From NCBI GenBank assembly GCA_964617335.1, contig CAZTXG010000004.1:1-64000 (forward strand): 64,000 nucleotides of DNA. The letters are read 5' to 3'. Made by a program: the position numbers and the translations under genes. The DNA is from UBA2658 sp964617335 (GTDB lineage Bacteria; Bacillota; Clostridia; Oscillospirales; Oscillospiraceae). Each line of letters opens with the position of its first letter. The first letter of the stretch is position 1. The notes under the pieces are model-generated. The model was not told where the DNA came from and did not search any database. It was given only the letters and a program-made list of their open reading frames with translations. This document shows positions 1 through 8,537 of this stretch, piece after piece.

Positions 1-75
1 CTGTTTTTGTCCACCAGCATTACTTTAGGGCTTGACTTCTAATAGTTAATCTTTCTTAAAATCGGATCGAAGGTT

Positions 76-1080
76 TTATCCGTACACCTTGGTGGGGGAT
101 TTGTCTCTATAAAGACTCATAATTTCCAGTGCCAGCTTATCGCTGTCGTGATGGGCATAGCCCCCCGAGCAGTCCAGCATAGGCCGGCTTATGGTTTTTA
201 TTCCAAGGGAGGAAAGTTCTTTTTCGTTTACCCTTGTCTGGCAAGCCCCATAGGCTGCGTATCTTTCCGCCACAGCCTTGGGAAGCTCTGTATTATTAGC
301 AAGGCAATAGTCAAAAAGCTGGGAACCGGAATGCTCAAAAAGGGCCTTCACATGGTCATAGGCTGAATAGCCTTCTGTTTCCCCGTCCTCTGTTGTAACA
401 TTTAAAATGAAAACCCGCAGGGCATCGGACTGACTTATTGCCTCACTTATGCCTTCTGTAAGCAGGTTTGGAATTATGCTAGTGTAAAGACTTCCGGGGC
501 CAAGAAGGATAAGGTCTGCCCCTTTTATGGCTTCAATGCTCTCTCCCAAAGCCGGAGGCTTGTCCGGCAAAAGCGCCACACGGCTAATGTGCCGGTCGCC
601 GCTTTTTTTATGGTCCCGTATTTTTGATTCTCCGAAAACTTCCGTGCCGTCGTCAAAGCTTGCAAGCAGGCGCACATCCTCCGTGGTAACCGGCAGGACA
701 CGCCCCGTTATGGCCAAAACCTCAGAAAGCTTTTGTACAGCCCCGTAAAAGGAGCCGGAAATATCGTTAAGAGCCGCTAAAAAAAGGTTGCCCATGCTTT
801 GTCCTGTAAGGCAGCCCTCCTTAAAACGGTAGGCCAAAAGCTTTTCCATAACAGGTTCTGTGTTGGCAAGAGCCTGAAGGCAGTTGCGCACATCCCCCGG
901 AGGGGGCATACCCAATTCGTCTCTAAGGGTGCCTGAACCTCCCCCGTCATCAGCCATTGTAACAATGGCCGTAAGCTTGCCTGTATAGTTTTTAAGTCCT
1001 CTGAGCATATTTGAAAGTCCGGTTCCGCCGCCTATTGCGACAATTTTAGGCTCAGTTGCCTTTTTCGCCATACCCGACAT
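76..1080 (-). CDS. yvcK: YvcK/CofD-like gluconeogenesis factor
   Basis: The 334-residue protein has the glycine-rich GGGTGLSN nucleotide-sugar loop at about residues 18-25 and the acidic ADDGGGSG segment typical of the YvcK/CofD-like fold. YvcK proteins bind UDP-sugars and are needed for growth on gluconeogenic carbon and for peptidoglycan precursor supply; a transferase activity is not established. The ATG at 1080 follows a good AAAGGAGG. It is the last visible gene of the hprK-murB-rapZ-yvcK operon. The usual partner whiA would lie to the left, outside the window; positions 1-75 hold no gene I can support. Confidence 0.95.
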   Translation of the reverse strand: MSGMAKKATEPKIVAIGGGTGLSNMLRGLKNYTGKLTAIVTMADDGGGSGTLRDELGMPPPGDVRNCLQALANTEPVMEKLLAYRFKEGCLTGQSMGNLFLAALNDISGSFYGAVQKLSEVLAITGRVLPVTTEDVRLLASFDDGTEVFGESKIRDHKKSGDRHISRVALLPDKPPALGESIEAIKGADLILLGPGSLYTSIIPNLLTEGISEAISQSDALRVFILNVTTEDGETEGYSAYDHVKALFEHSGSQLFDYCLANNTELPKAVAERYAAYGACQTRVNEKELSSLGIKTISRPMLDCSGGYAHHDSDKLALEIMSLYRDKSPTKVYG

Positions 1081-1176
1081 GAAAACCTCCTTTGCTCCAT
1101 ATGTGAGAAGGCCGCCTTATGCTTTGTTCTTTTACATAAGGGGCGTATTTATTATAGTTAAATTCCTCGTAAAATC

Positions 1177-2034
1177 TTACTTTTCTATGTCCCTGTTAAT
1201 GTTTTGAACGGCGTAGCCCAGCTCTTCTATATATTCCGTTAAGCTGCGGGCTATGGCCACACTGCGGTGCCTGCCGCCGGTGCAGCCTATGGAAATTGTA
1301 AGGTTTAGCTTGCCCTCCTCGGCATAAAGAGGCAGAAGAAACTTCACCATTGTTTCAAGCTGCTTTAAAAACTCCCACGCCTCACGGCTGCGCAAAACAA
1401 AGGCGCTGACCGGTTCATCAAGACCTGAAAGTGAACGAAGCTCGGAAACATAAAAGGGGTTGGGCAAAAACCTTACATCAAACATAAGGTCGGATTCTAA
1501 GGGTATGCCGTGTTTAAAGCCAAAGGACATAACATTAACCGTAAGCTTGCGGTTTGATTCTCCCCCGACAAAAAGGCGGTATATCTCACTTTGAAGCATA
1601 CCCAGTGTCATGTTTCCTGTATTTATAATGTAGTCTGCCCTTTCCCTAACGGGAGCCAGAAGCTTTATCTCGTTTTCTATGGCTTCCTCAACGGAAACAC
1701 CGGGAGAGGAAAGGGGGTGGCGGCGGCGGGTTTCCTTATAACGCTTTACTATGTTCGGAACATCTGCCTCCATGAAAAGGATGCGGTATTCAAAGCCCAA
1801 ATCCCAAAGGCCGTCAAGAACCTTGAAAAGCTCGTCAAAGCTTGCTCGCTCCCGTATGTCCGTAACTAAGGCAACTTTTTGATACCTGTCGTCCGCAGCG
1901 TCACAAAGCTGGGCAAACTTCGGTATAAGGGCCACCGGCATATTGTCTACGCAATAGTAATCTAAATCCTCAAGCATATCGGCGGCACGGCTTTTTCCCG
2001 CCCCCGAAAGCCCCGAAACAATTAAAAATTCCAT
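1177..2034 (-). CDS. rapZ: RapZ/YvcJ-type RNase adapter, P-loop nucleotide-binding protein
   Basis: This 285-residue protein begins with the Walker A loop GLSGAGKS at residues 8-15 and has the conserved GCTGGRHRS block near residue 250 that marks the C-terminal domain. RapZ in enterobacteria binds glucosamine-6-phosphate and guides GlmZ decay. In Firmicutes the orthologue YvcJ hydrolyses nucleotides and its target is less clear. It sits between murB and yvcK on one transcript, as in many Firmicutes, which links it to cell-wall amino-sugar control. The ATG at 2034 follows an AAAGGGGAGCG ribosome site. Confidence 0.95.
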   Translation of the reverse strand: MEFLIVSGLSGAGKSRAADMLEDLDYYCVDNMPVALIPKFAQLCDAADDRYQKVALVTDIRERASFDELFKVLDGLWDLGFEYRILFMEADVPNIVKRYKETRRRHPLSSPGVSVEEAIENEIKLLAPVRERADYIINTGNMTLGMLQSEIYRLFVGGESNRKLTVNVMSFGFKHGIPLESDLMFDVRFLPNPFYVSELRSLSGLDEPVSAFVLRSREAWEFLKQLETMVKFLLPLYAEEGKLNLTISIGCTGGRHRSVAIARSLTEYIEELGYAVQNINRDIEK

Positions 2035-2055
2035 TACCCGCTCCCCTTTCCTTTT

Positions 2056-2976
2056 TTATATGTTTTCAATTATCCTAAGTTCGGGGAAAAGCTCTACCCC
2101 TCTGCGGCTTAAAACAGTTTCCCTTATATGCTCCATAAGTTTTATAACATCATAAAAGCTTGCGCTGCCTGTGTTTATAACAAAGCCCGCGTGCTTTTCC
2201 GAAACCTGAGCGCCTCCTATGGAAAAGCCCTTTAGACCGCATTCGTCTATAAGAGCCGCGGCATAGCCCTCCTTCGGGCGCTTAAAGGTGCTGCCCCCCG
2301 AGGGCTTATCAAGGGGCTGGGAAGCCCGCCGCTTTTCGGAAAGCTCACGCATTCTGGCCTGTATTTCCCCTTTGTCCCCTAAAGCAAGCTTCATTTCACA
2401 GCCTAATATAATTTTTTCTTTTCCCGTAAAAGCACTGTGCCTATATGAAAAATCAAGCTCATCTTCATGCATTTTACAAAAATTAAGCTCTTCATCAAGG
2501 CAGACTGCCGCCTTAACAACATCCTTCATTTCTCCGCCGTAGGCTCCGGCGTTCATATAGGCCGCCCCGCCGAGAGAACCGGGTATCCCATGGGCAAACT
2601 CCAAACCCGTTAAAGAAAGCTCTGACGCCTTTAAGGCAAGCCTTGCAAGGCTTATGCCGCACTGGGCAAAAAGCCCCGTTTCCCCAAGCTTCCGAACTTC
2701 AGAGAGCTTGTCGGAAATTTTTATAACAAAGGTCTCCAGAGGCTCATCTGTAACCAAAAGGTTTGTTCCCTTGCCTATAACAAGGGGTTTTTGCCCCGTT
2801 TCCTTAAGTAAAAGACAGAGACTATGAAGCTGCTCCTCAGAGCTGGGCAGGGCAAAAAGTCTTGCCGGCCCGCCGATTTTAAAGGAGCAATGCTCTTTCA
2901 TTGGCTCGTTTTCAAAAAGCTCCAAGTCGGGCAGACGGTTTTTTATCTCCTGCGATAATGAAGAAAAGCTGTCCAT
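2056..2976 (-). CDS. murB: UDP-N-acetylenolpyruvoylglucosamine reductase MurB
   Basis: MurB is the FAD enzyme that reduces UDP-GlcNAc-enolpyruvate to UDP-MurNAc, the second committed step of peptidoglycan synthesis in the cytoplasm. The 306 residues fit the short form of the family. Visible motifs are the FAD-binding segment GKGTNLLV near 93, the GIPGSLGGAAYMNAGAYG block, YRHSAF, the SGGSTFKRP serine loop, and the C-terminal ELRIIE. The ATG at 2976 follows GAAAGGAAGGG. The gene lies 83 bases behind hprK and 21 bases ahead of rapZ, so co-transcription is likely. Confidence 0.96.
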   Translation of the reverse strand: MDSFSSLSQEIKNRLPDLELFENEPMKEHCSFKIGGPARLFALPSSEEQLHSLCLLLKETGQKPLVIGKGTNLLVTDEPLETFVIKISDKLSEVRKLGETGLFAQCGISLARLALKASELSLTGLEFAHGIPGSLGGAAYMNAGAYGGEMKDVVKAAVCLDEELNFCKMHEDELDFSYRHSAFTGKEKIILGCEMKLALGDKGEIQARMRELSEKRRASQPLDKPSGGSTFKRPKEGYAAALIDECGLKGFSIGGAQVSEKHAGFVINTGSASFYDVIKLMEHIRETVLSRRGVELFPELRIIENI

Positions 2977-3059
2977 AAAAAGCCCTTCCTTTCACCTGTG
3001 GTCTTAGGCAAAGCTCTATAAAACAGATGCTTTGCATATGGATTCAATCTGCGTTCCCC

Positions 3060-4001
3060 TTAAAAGAACGCATCGTTGTCTATGGCAAAATCATGGCGCT
3101 GCTCCAAATCCTGGGCGGCGTTATAGCCAAGTTTTTTCTGGCGGTTGTTCATAGCGGCAAGCTCTAGTATAACGGCAAGGTTGCGCCCCGGACGAACAGG
3201 TATTGTGACAGAAGGCACCTGCACCCCAAGGATTTCGGTATGCTCCAAATCCGCTCCCAGCCTGTCATATGGTCTGTAATCGTCCCAACTTTCAAGGTTT
3301 ACAACAAGCTCTATATTTTGGGTGGACTTAACCGCGCCGACTCCATAGATGTATCTGGCGTTTATAACCCCTATACCTCGAAACTCCATATAATGCCTTA
3401 TCATGGCCGGTGCCTGACCTACAAGCTTTCCTCTGGAAATCTGCCTTATTTCCACAGCATCGTCGGCTATAAGCCTATGGCCTCTTTTTATAAGCTCCAG
3501 AGCGGTTTCGCTTTTTCCTATGCCGGAGTCCCCCGTTATAAGAAGTCCCTCACCATAGACCTCCACTAAAACACCGTGTATGGTTTTTCTGGGAGCCAAA
3601 TGCACGTGCAGGGAGCTTATAAGCTGTGCCATAAACTCCGACGTGTCCACGTCCGAGGTGAAAACAGAAACATCATATTTTTTTGCAAGCTCGGCAAGCT
3701 CCGGCAGGGGACTTACCTTATGGCAGACAATAAGGGCGCAGGGGTGCTTTTCCATCAGCCCCTCTATGGATTTATATCGTGCCTCGGCAGAGAGCCGCTC
3801 CAGGAAGGTATGTTCCTGCTTTCCGCTGACCAGCATTCTTCGGGGGTCGTAATACTCAAAAAAGCCCGCGAACTGAAGGCCCGGCCTGCCCACAGCCATG
3901 CTGACAATCTTCTCCTCCTCAAATTTTGATGAGGCGTTGACGATTTTCATTTCATGCTCTTTTACAAGGGTGGATAGCAAAACCGAATATTCAGTGGCCA
4001 T
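3060..4001 (-). CDS. hprK: HPr kinase/phosphorylase
   Basis: HprK phosphorylates HPr on Ser46 and removes the phosphate again, and so sets carbon catabolite control through CcpA. The 313-residue protein shows the Walker A loop GDSGIGKS at residues 157-164, a preceding conserved His (H142 region) and the C-terminal family signature around VPVRPGRN-like residues (here IPVRPGRNLAVILELAAMN). The start follows GGCGGAGG. A strong sigma-A promoter lies at 4037-4065, and hprK heads the operon hprK-murB-rapZ-yvcK. The operon arrangement couples sugar sensing with cell-wall precursor genes. Confidence 0.97.
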   Translation of the reverse strand: MATEYSVLLSTLVKEHEMKIVNASSKFEEEKIVSMAVGRPGLQFAGFFEYYDPRRMLVSGKQEHTFLERLSAEARYKSIEGLMEKHPCALIVCHKVSPLPELAELAKKYDVSVFTSDVDTSEFMAQLISSLHVHLAPRKTIHGVLVEVYGEGLLITGDSGIGKSETALELIKRGHRLIADDAVEIRQISRGKLVGQAPAMIRHYMEFRGIGVINARYIYGVGAVKSTQNIELVVNLESWDDYRPYDRLGADLEHTEILGVQVPSVTIPVRPGRNLAVILELAAMNNRQKKLGYNAAQDLEQRHDFAIDNDAFF

Positions 4002-4036
4002 AAAATACCTCCGCCGTATTTATCTATGTTACCCCT

Positions 4037-4065
4037 ATTCTAATCATAATAGGAGTATTTTGCAA
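4037..4065 (-). promoter_or_regulatory. Sigma-A promoter of the hprK operon
   Basis: Read on the minus strand, TTGCAA (4060-4065) is followed after exactly 17 bases by TAGAAT (4037-4042). It lies 36 bases ahead of the hprK start codon. Confidence 0.75.
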
Positions 4066-4172
4066 TTGTTTTTTGGCGCTTGCCTGCTTCTGGCCCTGCC
4101 CTTCCCCAAGGCGCCCCTTTATTTTTCACCTTGGGAAAAATCAAAGAGCAGGCAGCTGTGGATAATAAAACA

Positions 4173-4210
4173 GCAAAAGACCGAAGGAAAGAACTTCCTC
4201 GGTCTTTTGC
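4173..4210 (-). terminator. Intrinsic terminator after rpmB
   Basis: A hairpin with the arms GCAAAAGACCGA and TCGGTCTTTTGC lies about 80 bases beyond the rpmB stop. On the minus strand it is followed by TGTTTTATT. The arms contain A and T runs on both sides, so it may act in both directions. Confidence 0.75.
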
Positions 4211-4289
4211 TTTTAAGGGCGCCCGCAGACGCCGAACCTTTCGGATTTAGGCCCTTTAAAAAAGGCTTTCGTCCGTTTGTTAGCCGGTT

Positions 4290-4478
4290 TTATACCGCGC
4301 GGGTAACCTTACCGCTGCGCAGGCAACGGGTGCAAACGTAGACATGCTTTGGTGTCCCGTCCACTATGGCCTTGACGCGCTTAACATTGGGCTTCCATGT
4401 ACGGTTGGAGCGTCTGTGGGAATGGCTGACCTTGATTCCGAAAGAAACGCCCTTATCACAAATTTCACACTTTGCCAT
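4290..4478 (-). CDS. rpmB: 50S ribosomal protein L28
   Basis: The 62-residue protein begins MAKCEICDKG and has the paired CxxC motifs (CEIC near the N-terminus and CTRC near residue 50) of the zinc-binding L28 form. The start at 4478 is chosen because AGGAGGT lies just upstream and the family begins at this Met. It is a single-gene transcript with its own promoter at 4546-4574 and terminator at 4173-4210. It is a structural part of the large ribosomal subunit. Confidence 0.96.
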   Translation of the reverse strand: MAKCEICDKGVSFGIKVSHSHRRSNRTWKPNVKRVKAIVDGTPKHVYVCTRCLRSGKVTRAV

Positions 4479-4513
4479 CTTCTGCTGCACCTCCTCGTAT
4501 AAATTAAGTCTAC

Positions 4514-4527
4514 GGGTCTTTTGACCC
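4514..4527 (-). other. Short hairpin in the rpmB leader
   Basis: GGGTC and GACCC form a 5-bp stem with a four-base loop between the rpmB promoter and its ribosome site. It could shape translation of L28, but no known regulatory motif is recognised. Confidence 0.4.
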
Positions 4528-4545
4528 AAAATGAATAGCTATATG

Positions 4546-4574
4546 ATAATAGCAGAATTGGCCGCCAAATGCAA
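4546..4574 (-). promoter_or_regulatory. Sigma-A promoter of rpmB
   Basis: On the minus strand TTGCAT (4569-4574) and TATTAT (4546-4551) are separated by 17 bases. The promoter lies about 70 bases before the rpmB start and is divergent from the hrcA promoter. Confidence 0.75.
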
Positions 4575-4745
4575 GGACAATTTTGTTTTTTTGCTTTTTT
4601 CGCCTTTATGGTAAAACTAAATTGCAATACCTCGGCTATTTTCGCGGCTTTATATCTTTTTCTCATATATAAACGCTTCTTTTGCCTTTTCCCCTGTCCA
4701 GACCTCAAAAATATGAATAAACTATCAATAAACAAGCTAAAAGTA

Positions 4746-4774
4746 TTGACAAGAGAGAGCTTTAATGCTAAATT
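4746..4774 (+). promoter_or_regulatory. Sigma-A promoter of the hrcA-dnaK operon
   Basis: TTGACA (4746-4751) is followed after 17 bases by TAAATT (4769-4774), which overlaps the first base pairs of the CIRCE operator. HrcA binding would therefore block polymerase directly. Confidence 0.7.
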
Positions 4775-4799
4775 AGCACTCAAGGGGTGAGAGTGCCAA
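4773..4799 (+). promoter_or_regulatory. CIRCE operator 1 (HrcA-binding inverted repeat)
   Basis: The site reads TTAGCACTC, nine bases, GAGTGCCAA. This is one mismatch from the canonical CIRCE repeat TTAGCACTC-N9-GAGTGCTAA. It lies at the transcription start of hrcA-grpE-dnaK-dnaJ and is the known binding site of the HrcA repressor encoded next to it. Confidence 0.93.
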
Positions 4800-4822
4800 C
4801 ACTCTCGCCGTCCGAGTGCTGA
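4796..4822 (+). promoter_or_regulatory. CIRCE-like operator 2, overlapping operator 1
   Basis: A second copy with correct N9 spacing reads CCAACACTC, nine bases, GAGTGCTGA. The right arm matches CIRCE at 8 of 9 positions and the left arm at 6 of 9. It shares four bases with operator 1, so the two centres are 23 bases apart, close to two helical turns. Confidence 0.6.
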
Positions 4823-4840
4823 TTCAAGGAGGCGCAGGCT

Positions 4841-5914
4841 TTGGAAATCAGTGAGCGAAAGAAAAAAATCCTTTCGGCAGTTATAGATGCTTATATAGCA
4901 ACGGCAGAGCCTGTTGGTTCAAAGACCATTGCCGAGTCGGGCATAGTCGATGCCAGCTCTGCCACCATAAGAAACGAAATGGCAGAGCTTACAGCCATAG
5001 GCTATCTTGAGCAGCCCCACACCTCGGCAGGGCGCATACCCTCTCCCCTGGGATACAGACTCTATGTAAACGAGCTTATGGCCCGTCAGCGTCTGTCTAT
5101 GGAGGAAACAGAAGCCATAAACCAAAGCATGAACCTTAAAATTCAGCAGCTTGATAAACTTATGGGTGACATAGGAAGGCTTACATCCTCTCTCACCCAG
5201 TATCCCGTTGTGGCTTTGGCCGCTCCCGTTTTTGCGGCGGTGTCACGGTATGACCTTATATATGTAGACTCCAACACCTTTATAGTTGTTCTGCTTTTAA
5301 GCGACAAAACCGTTCACAACAAGCTTATAAGCCTGCCCTTTTCCGTTGAAGCCGGCATGGTGCAGCGCCTATCCGGCGTTTTTAACTCAAGCTTTACGGG
5401 GATAACCCTTGACCAAATAACACCAAGTCTTATAGACAGCGCTGAGAGAGCCTGCGGAGATACCATGGGGCTTGTCTGTGTTATTTCAGCCTTTGCCATA
5501 GAAACATTAAAGCAGGCAAATGAGGGGGAGGCAGTTTTTTCCGGAGCCTCTCATCTTCTCCGCCAGCCGGAGTTTCGAGATCCGGACAAGGCCCATGAGG
5601 TTTTAAGCTATCTTTCCGAAAGCGAGCATCTTCTTGGGCTTCCCAAGGGAACACCCGGCAGTGATATAGAGGTCATAATAGGCCCTGAAAACATTGCCGA
5701 AGAGCTTCGTGATTCAAGTGTAGTCATAGCTCGCTATGATGCGGGAGATAATATGCAAGGCATCATAGGAGTTGTTGGCCCCACAAGGATGGACTATTCC
5801 TCAGTGGCTGCGAAGCTCAGTTATATAGCCGCGGGTTTAGGCCGCCTTCTGGGCAGCGCCGAAGCTCCGCCGGGCTTTCAAAAACTGCAAATCAAAGGAG
5901 ATGAAAATAAATGA
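4841..5914 (+). CDS. hrcA: Heat-inducible transcription repressor HrcA
   Basis: HrcA is the winged-helix repressor that binds CIRCE and needs GroEL for activity, giving feedback control of chaperones. The 357-residue protein begins with the family DNA-binding region (EISERKKKILSAVIDAYI, then SATIRNEMAEL and SAGRIPSPLGYRLYV). The start codon is TTG at 4841, set by AAGGAGG eight bases upstream. The stop overlaps the grpE start by four bases. It is first in its own CIRCE-controlled operon, so it is autoregulated. Confidence 0.97.
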   Translation: MEISERKKKILSAVIDAYIATAEPVGSKTIAESGIVDASSATIRNEMAELTAIGYLEQPHTSAGRIPSPLGYRLYVNELMARQRLSMEETEAINQSMNLKIQQLDKLMGDIGRLTSSLTQYPVVALAAPVFAAVSRYDLIYVDSNTFIVVLLLSDKTVHNKLISLPFSVEAGMVQRLSGVFNSSFTGITLDQITPSLIDSAERACGDTMGLVCVISAFAIETLKQANEGEAVFSGASHLLRQPEFRDPDKAHEVLSYLSESEHLLGLPKGTPGSDIEVIIGPENIAEELRDSSVVIARYDAGDNMQGIIGVVGPTRMDYSSVAAKLSYIAAGLGRLLGSAEAPPGFQKLQIKGDENK

Positions 5915-6522
5915 ATGATAGCAAATCACCCTTAGAAAATACAGACGAAGCTGCCGAGACCGGCAAAGGGGCAGGGGAAACACAGGACATAGCAGCCGAT
6001 AAACAGAAAAAGAAAAAAGAACGGGATAAAGATAAGGACAAGGAAATAGACCGTCTTAAAGACGCTTCCGATTCCTTCGCCAGGGAGGCCATGCGCCTTG
6101 CCGAAGAGCTTGCAACCGAAAAGGAAAAATACCTTCGCATTATGGCTGAATACGATAACTTCCGCAAAAGAAGCCAGCGTGAGCGTGAAAGTGTTTACAC
6201 AGATGTTCGCGCGGACACAGTTTTAAGGTTTCTGCCCGTATACGACAACCTTGAGCGGGCCATAAAGCAGGAAACTTCCGACGAAGCTTACGCAAAAGGC
6301 GTTGATATGATTATGACCCAGCTTAAAGAGGTCATGGCAAATCTGGGGGTTTCGGAAATAAATGCTGAAGCCGGCACAGTGTTTGACCCGGAGCTTCACG
6401 ATGCCGTTATGCACGTTGATGACGAAGCCGCCGGCGAGTCTGTCATTGTCGAGGAGTTTCAAAAGGGCTTTAAACTTGGGGATAAGGTCATACGCTTTTC
6501 CGTGGTCAAGGTTGCAAATTAG
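5911..6522 (+). CDS. grpE: Nucleotide exchange factor GrpE
   Basis: GrpE releases ADP from DnaK. The 203 residues include a very charged N-terminal segment with a Lys-rich stretch around residues 31-50, a long helix ending in AEYDNFRKRSQRERE, and the C-terminal beta domain with the family signature around FDPELHDAVMHVDD. It is translationally coupled to hrcA through an ATGA overlap and preceded by AAAGGAGATG. A weak hairpin, ACGATT-gttt-AATCGT followed by TTTT, lies at 6531-6550 between grpE and dnaK and may lower read-through. Confidence 0.96.
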   Translation: MNDSKSPLENTDEAAETGKGAGETQDIAADKQKKKKERDKDKDKEIDRLKDASDSFAREAMRLAEELATEKEKYLRIMAEYDNFRKRSQRERESVYTDVRADTVLRFLPVYDNLERAIKQETSDEAYAKGVDMIMTQLKEVMANLGVSEINAEAGTVFDPELHDAVMHVDDEAAGESVIVEEFQKGFKLGDKVIRFSVVKVAN

Positions 6523-6589
6523 TTTTTATTACGATTGTTTAATCGTTTTTGTAATTTAACAATACACATTTAGTTCAGGAGGAATAATT

Positions 6590-8443
6590 ATGGCTAAGAT
6601 TATAGGCATAGATTTAGGCACAACCAATAGCTGCGTATCCGTTATGGAAGGCGGCGAATCCGTCGTTATAACAAACGCCGAGGGCAACCGCACAAGCCCC
6701 TCTGTGGTGGCTTTTTCAAAAACAGGCGAGCGCCTTATAGGACAGGTGGCAAAGCGTCAGGCTGTCACAAACCCCGACCGCACCATAAGCTCTATTAAGC
6801 GTGAGATGGGCTCAAACTACAAGGTTACCATTGACAGCAAGTCTTACACACCTCAGGAAGTTTCCGCAATGATTCTGCAAAAGCTTAAGGCTGATGCGGA
6901 AAGCTATCTTGGCACAACAATTACGGAAGCTGTCATCACAGTTCCCGCCTACTTTACCGATGCCCAGCGTCAGGCCACAAAAGACGCGGGCCGCATTGCA
7001 GGCCTTGATGTTAAGCGCATCATAAACGAGCCTACGGCAGCTGCTCTTGCCTATGGCATCGACAAGGAAAGCGACCAGAAGATTATGGTCTATGACCTTG
7101 GCGGCGGCACCTTTGACGTTTCCGTTCTGGAAATAGGCGACGGAGTCATCGAAGTTCTTGCCACAGCGGGAAATAACCGCCTGGGCGGCGACGACTTTGA
7201 CGAGAGCGTTACAAAATATCTGGTTGATGAATTTAAAAAGACCGAGGGTATCGACCTTTCCGCAGACAAGGTTGCAATGCAGCGCCTGCGTGAGGCCGCT
7301 GAAAAAGCTAAAATCGAGCTTTCCGGAGTTACAAGCTCCAACATAAACCTGCCCTACATCACAGCGGACGCAAACGGCCCCAAGCACCTTGACATGACTC
7401 TTACAAGAGCCAAGTTCAACGAGCTTACAAGCCATCTTGTGGAAAAAACCATGGGTCCTGTCCGTCAGGCTCTGTCTGACTCCGGTCTTTCTGCCGGAGA
7501 GCTTTCAAAGGTTCTTTTAGTGGGCGGCTCCTCCCGTATCCCTGCTGTTCAGGAAGCTGTTAAGGGCATCACCGGCAAAGACGGCTTTAAGGGCATAAAC
7601 CCCGACGAGTGCGTTGCCATGGGCGCTGCCATTCAAGGCGGTGTTCTGGGCGGCGACGTAGAGGGCATACTTCTTCTTGACGTTACCCCCCTGTCTCTGG
7701 GCATCGAAACCTTAGGCGGAGTTTGCACAAAGCTTATTGAAAGAAACACCACCATCCCCACAAAAAAGAGCCAGATTTTCTCCACTGCCGCTGATAATCA
7801 GACCAGTGTTGAGATAAACGTTCTTCAGGGCGAGCGTGAAATGGCCCAGTATAACAAGTCAATCGGCCGTTTCCACCTTGACGGCATTGCTCCGGCCCGC
7901 CGCGGCGTTCCTCAGATAGAAGTCACCTTCGACATTGACGCAAACGGCATTGTAAACGTCTCTGCCAAGGACATGGGCACCGGCAAGGAACAGCACATAA
8001 CCATCACCGCCTCCACAAATCTTTCTAAGGACGACATTGAAAAGGCCGTTCGTGAGGCCGAACAGTTTGCCGCCGAGGATGCAAAGCGCAAGGAAGAAGT
8101 TGATGTGCGCAACGCCGGCGACCAGATGGTATATCAGACCGAGAAAACCATCTCCGAGATGGGCGACAAGCTGGATGACGGTGAAAAAGCCGAAATAGAC
8201 GAGGCTTTGACAAAACTTAAAACCGCTCTTTCCGGCACTGACACAGAATCTATAAAAACTGCCACCGAGGAGCTTACGGAAGCTTTCTACAAGGCCTCTG
8301 AGAAGATGTATGCTCAAAGCGGCGAAGGCGCAAGCGATTGCAACTGTGACGAGCATGGCGGCGATTGCAATTGCGACCAGAATTCAGACGGCGAACAGTA
8401 TTACGACGCTGACTACGAGGTAGTTGACGACGATAAAAAATAA
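6590..8443 (+). CDS. dnaK: Chaperone DnaK (Hsp70) with a cysteine-rich C-terminal tail
   Basis: The ATPase domain starts GIDLGTTNSCVSV and contains DLGGGTFDVSVLEIGDG and VGGSSRIPAVQ. The substrate domain and helical lid follow, giving 617 residues. DnaK binds unfolded peptides with DnaJ and GrpE in the cytoplasm. The last 38 residues are odd: two CNC pairs (C584/C586 and C593/C595) sit in an Asp/Gly-rich linker before the more usual acidic end YEVVDDDKK. Such cysteines are not part of the standard Hsp70 tail and may bind metal or respond to oxidation; this is inference. The start follows TCAGGAGGAA. Confidence 0.97.
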   Translation: MAKIIGIDLGTTNSCVSVMEGGESVVITNAEGNRTSPSVVAFSKTGERLIGQVAKRQAVTNPDRTISSIKREMGSNYKVTIDSKSYTPQEVSAMILQKLKADAESYLGTTITEAVITVPAYFTDAQRQATKDAGRIAGLDVKRIINEPTAAALAYGIDKESDQKIMVYDLGGGTFDVSVLEIGDGVIEVLATAGNNRLGGDDFDESVTKYLVDEFKKTEGIDLSADKVAMQRLREAAEKAKIELSGVTSSNINLPYITADANGPKHLDMTLTRAKFNELTSHLVEKTMGPVRQALSDSGLSAGELSKVLLVGGSSRIPAVQEAVKGITGKDGFKGINPDECVAMGAAIQGGVLGGDVEGILLLDVTPLSLGIETLGGVCTKLIERNTTIPTKKSQIFSTAADNQTSVEINVLQGEREMAQYNKSIGRFHLDGIAPARRGVPQIEVTFDIDANGIVNVSAKDMGTGKEQHITITASTNLSKDDIEKAVREAEQFAAEDAKRKEEVDVRNAGDQMVYQTEKTISEMGDKLDDGEKAEIDEALTKLKTALSGTDTESIKTATEELTEAFYKASEKMYAQSGEGASDCNCDEHGGDCNCDQNSDGEQYYDADYEVVDDDKK

Positions 8444-8465
8444 GGATGAACTTTTCCTTATTTTT
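8436..8465 (+). terminator. AT-rich terminator-like hairpin at the dnaK stop codon
   Basis: AAAAATAAGGA pairs with TCCTTATTTTT around an eight-base loop, and the left arm contains the dnaK stop codon. The terminal Ts are part of the stem. It may end part of the transcripts after dnaK, so that dnaJ is made in smaller amount. Confidence 0.5.
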
Positions 8466-8487
8466 CCCAAGCTATCAATAAGCCTAT

Positions 8488-8510
8488 GGGCGGGTTAAAA
8501 TGACCCGCCC
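8488..8510 (+). other. GC-rich intercistronic hairpin between dnaK and dnaJ
   Basis: GGGCGGGT and ACCCGCCC form a perfect 8-bp stem with a seven-base loop, 28 bases before the dnaJ start. No T-run follows, so an RNA-stability or processing role fits better than termination. Confidence 0.5.
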
Positions 8511-8537
8511 GTAATGGCGTTTTCGAGAGGAATACTT

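Noticed and set aside
4105..4135. Inverted repeat CCCAAGG/CCTTGGG between hprK and rpmB
   Set aside because: Its loop is long, no U-tract follows on either strand, and a much better terminator lies at 4173-4210.
6812..7435. A long minus-strand open frame inside dnaK
   Set aside because: It is antisense to the conserved DnaK ATPase domain and has no start signals.
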